Assembly: GCF_003955665.1 (NCBI RefSeq)
Contig: NZ_RXHU01000049.1
Span: 24,511-88,510, forward strand
Length of the DNA: 64,000 nt
Direction: 5' to 3'
DNA from: Paenibacillus whitsoniae
GTDB lineage: Bacteria > Bacillota > Bacilli > Paenibacillales > NBRC-103111
Shown here: in pieces, positions 48,401-54,942 of the stretch
How positions within the stretch are numbered: position 1 is the first letter of the stretch
Layout of the letters: each line of letters opens with the position of its first letter
Position numbers and translations under genes: made by a program
Notes under the pieces: model-generated
Told to the model about the DNA's origin: nothing
The model's database searches: none
Seen by the model: only the letters and a program-made list of their open reading frames with translations

Positions 48401-50812
48401 GCCACTGGTGAAATTAACGCCATCCAACTTCGCGATGCCCTCGTTAAACGTAATCTGTCTATCTTCCTTATATAGACCACTTTCGGTCACCCCGCTCACC
48501 GTCGGTGCTGTCTTATCAATCGTGAACGTCACCGTTGTCGTATTGCCTGCCGCGTCGGTCGCAACCAGCGTATGCTCGCCTTCTGTGCTAATAACCGTCC
48601 CGCCCGTGTACGGGTTGTTGTCCAGTGTTGCCGTTCCGTCGCTCAGCGTCAGCGTTCGGTCTGTGTTGTAGCTTTGTCCGTGGGTCGCTCCCGTTACCGT
48701 CGGGCCGGTTTTGTCGATCGTGAAATGCACCGTCGTCGAGTTTCCTGCTGCATCCGTTACGACAATCGTATGATCGCCTTCCGTGTTTACCGTATCGCCA
48801 CTAGCGAAATTAACGCCGTCCAGTTTCGCGGTGCCCTCGTCAAACGTAATCTGTTTATCTACTTTATATAGACCACTTTCAGTCACGCCGCTCACCGTCG
48901 GTGCTGTTTTATCAATCGTGAACGTCACCGTTGTCGTATTCCCCGCCGCGTCGGTCGCAACCAGCGTATGCTCGCCTTCTGTGCTAATAACCGTTCCGCC
49001 CGTGTACGGGTTGTTGTCCAGTGTTGCCGTACCGTCGCTCAGCGTCAGCGTTCGGTCTGTGTTGTAGCTTTGTCCGTGGGTCGCTCCCGTTACCGTCGGG
49101 CCGGTTTTATCGATCGTGAAATGCACGGTCGTCGAGTTTCCTGCTGCATCCGTGACGACTATCGTATGATCGCCTTCCGTGTTTACCGTATCGCCACTAG
49201 CGAAATTAACGCCGTCCAGCTTCGCGGTGCCCTCGTTAAACGTAATCTGTTTATCTACTTTATATAGACCACTTTCGGTCACGCCGCTCACCGTCGGTGC
49301 TGTTTTATCAATCGTGAACGTCACCGTTGTCGTATTCCCCGCCGCGTCGGTCGCAACCAGCGTATGCTCGCCTTCTGTGCTTATAACCGTTCCGCCCGTG
49401 TACGGGTTGTTGTCCAGTGTTGCCGTACCGTCGCTCAGCGTCAGCGTTCGGTCTGTGTTGTAGCTTTGTCCGTGGGTCGCTCCCGTTACCACCGGAGCCG
49501 TTTTATCGATCGTAAAGTGCACCGTCGTCAAGTTTCCTGCTGCGTCCGTGACGACTATCGTATGATCGCCTTCCGTGCTTACCGTATCGCCACTGGTGAA
49601 ATTAACGCCATCCAGTTTCGCGACGCCCTCGTTAAACGTAATCTGTTTATCTACTTTATATAGACCACTTTCGGTCACGCCGCTCACCGTCGGTGCTGTT
49701 TTATCAATCGTGAACGTCACCGTTGTCGTATTGCCCGCCGCGTCGGTCGCAACCAACGTATGCGTGCCTTCTGTACTTATGACCGTTCCGCCGGTGTACG
49801 GGTTGTTGTCCAGTGTTGCCGTACCGTCGCTCAGCGTCAGCGTCCGGTTCGTGTTGTAGCTTTGTCCATGGGTTGCGCCGTTTACCGTCGGGCCGGTTTT
49901 GTCGATCGTAAAATGCACGGTCGTCACATTACTCGCCGCGTCCGTAACGATCAGCGTATAATTACCTTCCGCGCTTACTGTACTTCCGTTAGCAAACCCA
50001 ATACCATTCAGTGTAGCTGTGCCTTCATCAAAAGAAATCACACGATTCGTGTTATATAATCCGCCTTCCGTCACACCAGTTACGACGGGAGGCGTCGTAT
50101 CAGAAGGGGCAGCGAAAATCAGTTGAGATGGATACGTAGCATTATTATCGTCATGAAAAGTAAACAAGGCGGTTCCACTCGTATTAGGACTGGTAAGAAC
50201 AAAAGTAACCGCACCACCAGCAAGCTTACTATTGACGTAACTCGTTACATCGAAAATCAAGCACCCCTGCACCTTGCCAGTTACAGGCGCACAGCCGGGA
50301 TACGTAGTATTCAAATTCAAGATGCCGTAATCGTCATTATTATAAGAAGCCACAAGAACATTTTGTTGCAAAACCGTGTCGGAGGATGGGAGTGTTTGCG
50401 CACTCTCAGCCCACGTCGTATTATTAGACGCACTAAGATTTACTTTAAGATCGGACGGGGTAGGCGCAACAGAATGATTAAAGTACACATAAGGCACTAC
50501 GAGCTTTAACAGCACCGTGCTCGCAGTAGGCGTTCCGCTTAACCCAGTAAATTTAATGGCTGCCGCGAGAGAATCCCCGAGGTAAACCCCCACACCATTC
50601 ACAAGTGTTTGATCATTATTATTAGGGGTCGTCCCGACAATATTGAGTGCGGGAATACCATCAGAAAAGCCTTGTCCCAGCGCGATAACAACATCATCCG
50701 ACGCATTCTTCGTCACATCCCCGCTTGCCGCGGCGCGGGATCCGTCCCATATCCACTGGAAATTGGCAAGCGCAAGAGCAAAAATTAATAATAGCGATAC
50801 CTTTCTGAACAA
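45425..50812 (-). CDS. Giant surface protein: Ig-like repeats plus three SLH domains
   Basis: An exported cell-surface protein of 1795 residues. A signal peptide (about 1-29, MFRKVSLLLIFALALANF start) is followed by a DNRLRE/CBM-like N-terminal domain (about 35-235). Fourteen Ig-like repeats of about 66 residues follow (238-1160), each opening DKTAP or DKTGP. One divergent repeat comes next, then a cadherin-like domain (YLTEDYFGY to ATITLTY), a Pro/Gly linker, and a beta-rich domain. Three SLH domains start at about 1616 (GHWSETAVDEMG, GDWFYTAVAIAQEYGL, GDWAQSAAALCMEMN) and would bind secondary cell-wall polymer. It is a single-gene unit. An adhesive or polysaccharide-binding role is inferred from the domains only. 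Confidence 0.92.
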   Translation of the reverse strand: MFRKVSLLLIFALALANFQWIWDGSRAAASGDVTKNASDDVVIALGQGFSDGIPALNIVGTTPNNNDQTLVNGVGVYLGDSLAAAIKFTGLSGTPTASTVLLKLVVPYVYFNHSVAPTPSDLKVNLSASNNTTWAESAQTLPSSDTVLQQNVLVASYNNDDYGILNLNTTYPGCAPVTGKVQGCLIFDVTSYVNSKLAGGAVTFVLTSPNTSGTALFTFHDDNNATYPSQLIFAAPSDTTPPVVTGVTEGGLYNTNRVISFDEGTATLNGIGFANGSTVSAEGNYTLIVTDAASNVTTVHFTIDKTGPTVNGATHGQSYNTNRTLTLSDGTATLDNNPYTGGTVISTEGTHTLVATDAAGNTTTVTFTIDKTAPTVSGVTESGLYKVDKQITFNEGVAKLDGVNFTSGDTVSTEGDHTIVVTDAAGNLTTVHFTIDKTAPVVTGATHGQSYNTDRTLTLSDGTATLDNNPYTGGTVISTEGEHTLVATDAAGNTTTVTFTIDKTAPTVSGVTESGLYKVDKQITFNEGTAKLDGVNFASGDTVNTEGDHTIVVTDAAGNSTTVHFTIDKTGPTVTGATHGQSYNTDRTLTLSDGTATLDNNPYTGGTVISTEGEHTLVATDAAGNTTTVTFTIDKTAPTVSGVTESGLYKVDKQITFDEGTAKLDGVNFASGDTVNTEGDHTIVVTDAAGNSTTVHFTIDKTGPTVTGATHGQSYNTDRTLTLSDGTATLDNNPYTGGTVISTEGEHTLVATDAAGNTTTVTFTIDKTAPTVSGVTESGLYKEDRQITFNEGIAKLDGVNFTSGDTVSTEGDHTIVVTDAAGNLTTVHFTIDKTAPVVTGATHGQSYKNDVTLIVSGGTAKLDNASYTGETISAEGTYTLVATDAAGNTTTVTFTIDKTAPTVSGVTESGLYKEDRQITFNEGIAKLDGVNFTSGDTVSTEGDHTIVVTDAAGNLTTVHFTIDKTAPVVTGAADGQSYKTDITLIVSGGTAKLDNAPYTGGTVISTEGEHTLVATDAAGNMTTVTFTIDKTAPIVTGVEENGLYKVDKEITFNEGNATLGSSAFTSGTTVSTEGAHTLTVTDTAGNVTTVHFTIDKTAPVISGAANNGSYTNDLLVSFNEGTAMLDGSPFSSGSTVSVEGVHSLIVRDEAGNEVSIQFTLDKTAPTGSIQINNGDATAKHKEVELILAASDGSGVGGVQARFSNDNSVWTEWESPSASKTWTLTNGKGEKTVYMQLKDAFGNSENYSDTITYKSVPAITNHAKSLTVNQQVYLTEDYFGYSNEDESDLQHIKIVTLPTHGTLKLGNLAVVADQEIPFADIDKLSFTPDSYWSGETKIVWNSYDGELYADHDATITLTYVDNSSTDTPPPAAGGGAVVEDGVQVIVNGVVQEKLATAKSETTPEGRRRSTITIDEAKMNAKLEKEGNKAVVTIPFTKDADQVFGVLNGQMVKNMETREAVLQVQTKTASYSIPAQQINIDAVSAAFNGMVALKDIEVKVEISNLSPNDPAVTVQRQKNGNVTIIAPAVEFNLIGSYNGKEVEVSKFNAYVERTIAIPDGVDPKKITTGVVAMADGTFVHVPTRVIQKDGKYFAVINSLTNSIYSVIYNEKSFLDVVGHWSETAVDEMGARLVINGIDDSHFAPDRAITRAEFTAVVVRALGLRESNHSIAYGDVAKGDWFYTAVAIAQEYGLVQGYSDASFAPEQPISRQEAMVIVKRALKLAGHDKTLSASQIADRLGAFSDSQAFGDWAQSAAALCMEMNIVEGSEGFARPTSDITRAETAVIILRMLEAADLI
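47333..50101 (-). repeat. Tandem 198-bp coding repeats with a 396-bp super-period
   Basis: Fourteen units of about 198 bp alternate between two types, so the closest copies lie 396 bp apart (for example the GTAGCTTTGTCCGTGGGTCG block at 48677 and 49073). The central copies (units 4-9) are nearly identical at the DNA level, while units 1, 13 and 14 are diverged. This pattern fits recent expansion by unequal recombination or gene conversion from the middle. Confidence 0.95.
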
Positions 50813-51023
50813 AATAAGTTCCCTCCATTTTCTAATCTAGATTCTGAGTTTTGTCACAGATGCCCATTTTTTGTATAATTTCGACATTAAAGTTGAGAAT
50901 TCCTTTCAGAATGATAATATTTTACAAATTATATATGTATAAAGAACTAAGCTTAATAAACCATTGGTTATAAATAAGATACAAACAAGCGAAAACAGTT
51001 AGTTCTATACTCCTGAAAAGCCG

Positions 51024-51054
51024 AAAGCCGACTGCATACCCCGCAGCCGGCTTT
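51024..51054. terminator. Terminator between the surface-protein promoter region and the small genes
   Basis: AAAGCCG (51024-51030) pairs with CGGCTTT (51048-51054), extended by CTGC/GCAG inside with one mismatch. T-rich sequence follows on both sides. Confidence 0.7.
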
Positions 51055-51057
51055 TCT

Positions 51058-51144
51058 TCACATCAACAGCAAACACAGAATAAATACCAATAGCACGAAC
51101 AGCACTAAAATAAGAAGCATCAGTTGCTCCTGTGGCAGTGGCAT
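51058..51144 (-). CDS. Tiny hydrophobic peptide (28 aa)
   Basis: A 28-codon frame preceded by GAGGGG six bases before the ATG. The first ten residues are polar (MPLPQEQLML) and the rest is almost pure Leu/Val/Ile/Phe, one membrane-spanning helix. It ends just before a terminator hairpin. Small membrane peptides of this kind are common in sporulating Bacillales. No family is recognised, and the frame is short enough to be chance. Confidence 0.45.
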   Translation of the reverse strand: MPLPQEQLMLLILVLFVLLVFILCLLLM

Positions 51145-51169
51145 AGCCGCCCCTCGTTTCACTTGAAAA

Positions 51170-51310
51170 TTATTCGGGTTGTTGGCCCGACGCCTTTCTA
51201 ACCTCGTTTGCCAAACGATGAAATTCCGCCCGCGCCTCCGGGTCGTCCGTTGCGAAGTACGCCGCGGACAAAAAAGAGATGATCACATTGGCATCCTCTA
51301 CACTTAGCAT
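51170..51310 (-). CDS. Small protein of unknown function (46 aa)
   Basis: A 46-residue frame with AGGAGG nine bases before the ATG. It starts MLSVEDANVIISFLSAAYFATDD and ends in a charged helix (ARAEFHRLANEVRKAS). It has no membrane segment and no cysteine. It lies 36 bp after the papain-like peptidase gene on the same strand, so they may be co-transcribed. The function is unknown. Confidence 0.6.
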   Translation of the reverse strand: MLSVEDANVIISFLSAAYFATDDPEARAEFHRLANEVRKASGQQPE

Positions 51311-51346
51311 GGTATTTGGCCTCCTATGGATGGGGTTCCCCGGTCG

Positions 51347-52105
51347 TTATTTGCCGGTCCAATAATCGAAAGTCAGTTTGCTGCTGCGGAAAAAAGCATA
51401 AGGGATGTAGCAATAGCCCTGATCGCCCCACGCTTTTCCCCAGGAATTGCGGGCAATGATGTAACCCTCGCCTTTCCGCTTGCCCTCCCGGTAGCCGACG
51501 GCCAGTAGCGCATGACCGCCTAGCAGCTTGTCGGTTCGAAGGTTGGGCAGTGGGATTTTCCCCGTCGTACGGGCGGTCTTGCCCGTAAATGAGCTGTATA
51601 TCCAGATACCAAAAACAACGGGATTGCCTTCCGCAAGCGCCGCTTTGATCCCGGCCAGATCGTGAATCCGGTGGTAGCCGTCGATTCGGTAATAACCCGC
51701 AGCCCATTCCGCCTCTGGCGAAGGCTCCTCGCGAAACTTGGCGATCTGGTACGGCCATACCCGCTCCGGACACACGCCTGTCTTATGAAGCACTTTCATA
51801 CCGTCGCGAATCGTTGCGCCGGAATCCTGCATGACCGTGTTCTCCAGTTCGCGTTCATGCCAATAGTGGAACAAACGGGAAAGTCGCGTCGATGTCCCCC
51901 GTTCCTTACGCAGCCAGAACTCCCGAAGCCCGGACACGATCGCGTTCGACGTGCAGGAGCCGAGCGCGCCCTGATTCACAATCGGCGGCATCTCGCCGCG
52001 CAGATCGACCCGCTTGGGCAGCTGTGACTCACGAACGTACGTAACGCTGCGGAAAGAAAGGTCTCGGAAATCGCGGGAATCCCGTCTGACTGTATACTTG
52101 CGCAT
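51347..52105 (-). CDS. Papain-like (C1 family) cysteine peptidase without a signal peptide
   Basis: A 252-residue predicted cytosolic peptidase. The catalytic pattern of C1 peptidases is complete: Gln-Cys in NQGALGSCTSNAI (Cys at about 51), His in LLGGHALLAVGY, and Asn in ARNSWGKAWGDQGYCYIP. There is no pro-domain beyond 35 residues and no signal sequence. The ATG follows AGGAGG. C1 peptidases are uncommon in bacteria, and Firmicute members are mostly uncharacterised. Neighbours do not reveal a substrate. Confidence 0.9.
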   Translation of the reverse strand: MRKYTVRRDSRDFRDLSFRSVTYVRESQLPKRVDLRGEMPPIVNQGALGSCTSNAIVSGLREFWLRKERGTSTRLSRLFHYWHERELENTVMQDSGATIRDGMKVLHKTGVCPERVWPYQIAKFREEPSPEAEWAAGYYRIDGYHRIHDLAGIKAALAEGNPVVFGIWIYSSFTGKTARTTGKIPLPNLRTDKLLGGHALLAVGYREGKRKGEGYIIARNSWGKAWGDQGYCYIPYAFFRSSKLTFDYWTGK

Positions 52106-52190
52106 CGTTTCTTTCCTCCTATGGAACTGGCGAACCAGCGTACTTCAGTATATTCACCCATAGGCGGGCAGGTGCGTTTGCCAGCATGAC

Positions 52191-52231
52191 AAAAAGAGCC
52201 CATCCGCTTCTATTGAAGCGAAGGACTCTTT
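52191..52231 (-). terminator. Terminator after the 242-residue unknown protein gene
   Basis: On the minus strand AAAGAG-TCC-TTCGCTTC pairs with GAAGCGGA-GG-CTCTTT around an AATA loop, followed by TTTTT. Confidence 0.8.
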
Positions 52232-52255
52232 GGCGCGAGCTCAACGAAGTATCGT

Positions 52256-52984
52256 TTATTCCTTCATCGTAACCGTGACCGGCGACCATTCGCCGATAAC
52301 CGTTTGACCGTGCAGCGAGACGCTGCCTTCTGGGGTCAAATCTTTTTCCGTCATGATGCCTAGCGCAACGGTGAATCGGTTGAACTTAATCGGCACATTC
52401 CGCTCGCGGCGCGCTTCTTCCCCGTTGACGAAGAAGATGACCTCATCAGCGGCCCGGTTGTACGTGATGCGGTAGGTATTGAATTCACGCGGCATGAAGT
52501 TTGTATCTTCTTTGAAAATGCAGAAATACCGCGTTTTATTCGTCTCCGGTACCTGAACGCCAGGAAATGGCAGCACAGCGTACACGCTTGCGTACTTGTC
52601 ATTGCCGGCGAAGAAATCCAGTGCCGCGCCGGTCGTAAAATCAAGCAAATTCAGCGATACGAACCCGTCATACAAATCGCCGGGCGCCGTCCCTGTCGTA
52701 CGGGCGCGAATTTGCAATTCGAACGATATTGCTCCGTTCTCAGGGACCTCCACTTCCTTGGCCGAGTAGTACATATGCTTGGCATTGTCGAGGAACTGTA
52801 CATAATCGTTTTTGCGGCTTAGCTGCGCACGCGCATACAGCGTGTTGTTGCGGACGATAACCGTCGCATTCGGTTCTCTAAACTCCCAGAACGAGCCGTC
52901 CGGCAGCGGAAAGCCGCCGATTTTCCATACTTCGCCCTCATCCAAAATCGTATGAAAATCACCAATGGTAAATTGATTGCTCAT
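52256..52984 (-). CDS. Beta-rich protein of unknown function (concanavalin-like, possibly DUF6081)
   Basis: A 242-residue soluble protein with no signal peptide. The pattern of alternating hydrophobic strands, the segment LYDGFVSLNLLDFTTGAALDFF, and FNTYRITYNRAADEVIFFVNGEE resemble lectin/glucanase-like (concanavalin) jelly rolls, in which a ligand or sugar is often bound. No catalytic Glu pair of glycosidases is evident. It lies 36 bp after the UbiA-family gene on the same strand, so it may be part of the same unit. The family name is tentative. Confidence 0.65.
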   Translation of the reverse strand: MSNQFTIGDFHTILDEGEVWKIGGFPLPDGSFWEFREPNATVIVRNNTLYARAQLSRKNDYVQFLDNAKHMYYSAKEVEVPENGAISFELQIRARTTGTAPGDLYDGFVSLNLLDFTTGAALDFFAGNDKYASVYAVLPFPGVQVPETNKTRYFCIFKEDTNFMPREFNTYRITYNRAADEVIFFVNGEEARRERNVPIKFNRFTVALGIMTEKDLTPEGSVSLHGQTVIGEWSPVTVTMKE

Positions 52985-53020
52985 AAGAGTGTACCTCGCT
53001 TTGCAAGTAGTCGGCTTTAC

Positions 53021-53947
53021 CTAAAGCCGCTGAATAATTGCTTGTACAATGAGCGAAAGCATCATGATGACGCCGCCTCGCGTCGAGGCTTTTACCGAAG
53101 CACCCATCAACGGGAGATAGGCCGGGGACGGATTCTCGGCTTTCAACAGAGTGTAAACCCGGTAAACCGGAATGGCTGAAAACAGGGCCAACAGCGCATA
53201 ATAGGGGAAAACCCCGGCAATCACACATACGATCAACGCGATATACGACAGAGCAAATAATGCTTTACTGAACCAGAGAGCCCGCCGTTCGCCCCAGACG
53301 ACGACCAGCGTCTTTTTGCCTGCGGATTGATCGGCTCTCCAGTGCAAGAAATGATGATTAAACAGAATCAGCGTAGTCAGCAGCCCGATGGGCAACGACA
53401 AGATCATGGGCCGAATGGCAACTTGACTCGTCTGCACATAATAACTGCCCAATGTCGGCAAAATGCCGAACGACAGCAATATTGCAATCTCGCTATAGCC
53501 TTTGCCGCGGTAGCCGAACTTAATCGGAGGCGCGACGTAGAAGTAAGCGATCAACCCGCCTAATGCGCCAAATACCAGCACCAACCAACCGCTGAACAAG
53601 CTGAGCACAACACCGCTGACCAGGGCAATCGCAAAAAGTCCCCACGTCACAAGGCTGAACGTCCTCTCCTTGATTGTGCCATTAGCTAAAAATCCGGAAT
53701 TCGTGGAAATCGTCGACGCCGTTTCTTTCGCCGCGATATCGATACCGTTGCGAAAATCCCACAAATCGTTAATCATATTGGAAAATAAATGCGCAGCCAC
53801 CGCCCCGATAATCGTCACAACAAAAAGCCATGGATGAAACGTATCGTTCCATACCAGCGCGCCGAAGCCGCCTAGCAGAACGGGAATCACCATGACCGGA
53901 ACGACCCGGAACCGTGAAAGCTTCATGAATAATGTCCAATTATTCAT
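53021..53947 (-). CDS. UbiA-family prenyltransferase (MenA-like)
   Basis: Integral-membrane aromatic prenyltransferase of 308 residues with eight or nine hydrophobic segments. Both Asp-rich motifs are present: NDLWDFRNGID (about 58-68), which binds the prenyl diphosphate magnesium, and RADQSAGKKTLVVVWG (about 200-215). The family includes MenA, which adds the isoprenoid tail to 1,4-dihydroxy-2-naphthoate in menaquinone synthesis, but no other men genes are nearby, so the acceptor is uncertain. The start follows AAGGAACG. Confidence 0.82.
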   Translation of the reverse strand: MNNWTLFMKLSRFRVVPVMVIPVLLGGFGALVWNDTFHPWLFVVTIIGAVAAHLFSNMINDLWDFRNGIDIAAKETASTISTNSGFLANGTIKERTFSLVTWGLFAIALVSGVVLSLFSGWLVLVFGALGGLIAYFYVAPPIKFGYRGKGYSEIAILLSFGILPTLGSYYVQTSQVAIRPMILSLPIGLLTTLILFNHHFLHWRADQSAGKKTLVVVWGERRALWFSKALFALSYIALIVCVIAGVFPYYALLALFSAIPVYRVYTLLKAENPSPAYLPLMGASVKASTRGGVIMMLSLIVQAIIQRL

Positions 53948-54092
53948 CGCCCACGTTCCTTTCTATTTCATCTATCACGCTACGAATCTATCGCCGATGC
54001 CCTCATGTTAGCCCAAATAGAACCGACCGGCAAGTACAGATGGTTTCCCTATACACCAAGCCGTCCCTCGTCTGGAGGAAGCTGACAGCGGC

Positions 54093-54122
54093 AAAAAAGA
54101 ATGCCGGAACGCATCCGGCATC
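54093..54122 (-). terminator. Terminator after the rhamnose-mutarotase-like gene
   Basis: GATGCCGGA/TTCCGGCATTC on the minus strand with a TGCG loop, followed by TTTTTT. It ends the cupin/mutarotase unit. Confidence 0.9.
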
Positions 54123-54146
54123 CTTGACTTCTTCCTTATTGAAAGA

Positions 54147-54473
54147 CTACTCGAGATAAAACACTTCGCGCATCGGCGTAATCGGCACCGCTTCGCGGAA
54201 GTCGAAGGAGCCGACGACCATTTTGGACGTAATCGCATTCCAGCGGTTGCATGCTTCACTTTCTGCGAGATAAGCAAACGCTTTATCCAAATCGTCACAG
54301 TGGAAAACATAGAAGAATTGATTGCCGTTCTGGAAGATCGAGTAATCGCGGATCCCCGCTTTGCTATGCTCTTCCATAATTTCCGGCCAAGGCTCCAAAT
54401 GCATGCGAACGTACTCGTCCAGCGCTTCCTCCTTAATCGTCCATGTCCAAGCAAATTTGCCGCTGTTTTTCAT
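54147..54473 (-). CDS. L-rhamnose mutarotase-family protein
   Basis: Interconverts sugar anomers in the RhaM family (108 residues). It has the family core EYVRMHLEPWPEIMEEHSKAGIRDYSIFQNGNQ split over about 21-50, with the conserved His at about 25. FFYVFHCDDLDKAFAYL and a C-terminal MREVFYLE follow. The ATG lies after AAGGAGG. It is 30 bp downstream of the cupin in a uronate locus, so the real substrate may be a uronic acid or rhamnose released from rhamnogalacturonan and not L-rhamnose as such. Confidence 0.85.
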   Translation of the reverse strand: MKNSGKFAWTWTIKEEALDEYVRMHLEPWPEIMEEHSKAGIRDYSIFQNGNQFFYVFHCDDLDKAFAYLAESEACNRWNAITSKMVVGSFDFREAVPITPMREVFYLE

Positions 54474-54503
54474 TGAGAAATTGCCTCCTTAGCGTTGTAA
54501 GAT

Positions 54504-54821
54504 CTATCTTTTTACAAGATCCTCGCGGATCGGTGTGAACACATCCAAGAGTGCAGACGCTTCCAACGCCGTCACGCCGTGCTGTGCGCCGCTAGGTATG
54601 TAAACCGTTTGACCCTGCTCAATTACGGTCACAACGCCGTCGATCGTAAATTCAATTTTCCCTTTCAAGCAATAGGACATCTGCTCATGAACATGGCTAT
54701 GCTGGTAACCGACTGCCCCAGGCTCGAAGTGAACCTCCATCATCATTAAACCGCCTTCGGCTTTCAGAATGCAGCGTTTGACGCCGGGTTCTGCGCCTTC
54801 CCATACACCGATATTCGACAT
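54504..54821 (-). CDS. KdgF-like cupin (unsaturated uronate linearising enzyme)
   Basis: Single-domain cupin of 105 residues. The metal-binding pattern is HSHVHEQMSYCLKG (two His, with Glu/His partner) and a second motif VYIPSGAQHG. KdgF cupins convert 4,5-unsaturated uronates into linear ketouronates ahead of KduI, and kduI/kduD are 3 kb away. This fits its size and motifs. The start follows GGAGAACGTCGAC. Its promoter carries the same 20-bp-spaced repeat found upstream of kduI. Confidence 0.72.
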   Translation of the reverse strand: MSNIGVWEGAEPGVKRCILKAEGGLMMMEVHFEPGAVGYQHSHVHEQMSYCLKGKIEFTIDGVVTVIEQGQTVYIPSGAQHGVTALEASALLDVFTPIREDLVKR

Positions 54822-54890
54822 GTCGACGTTCTCCTTTCATTCTTAAAAAGAAATAAAGGATCGCAAGCGCGATCCTTCACTTACTTTTCA

Positions 54891-54938
54891 ATTATATCTG
54901 AAAGGAACCCAAATGAACATACTTGAAAACAAATGAAC
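54891..54938 (-). promoter_or_regulatory. Promoter and direct-repeat operator of the cupin-mutarotase unit
   Basis: On the minus strand TATAAT is at 54896-54891, about 70 bp before the cupin. Just upstream, where the -35 box should be, are two exact copies of GTTCATTTG (54938-54930 and 54918-54910) exactly 20 bp apart, two helical turns. A regulator binding here would block the -35 region. Similar sequence precedes kduI. Confidence 0.7.
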
Positions 54939-54942
54939 GAAG

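Noticed and set aside
47216..50059. Series of similar 94-99 codon frames on the plus strand opposite the surface protein
   Set aside because: They recur only because the opposite strand is a tandem repeat; none has a ribosome site.
47333..50101. CRISPR-like periodic repeats
   Set aside because: The period is about 198 bp, with no short repeat-spacer structure, and it is an in-frame protein repeat.
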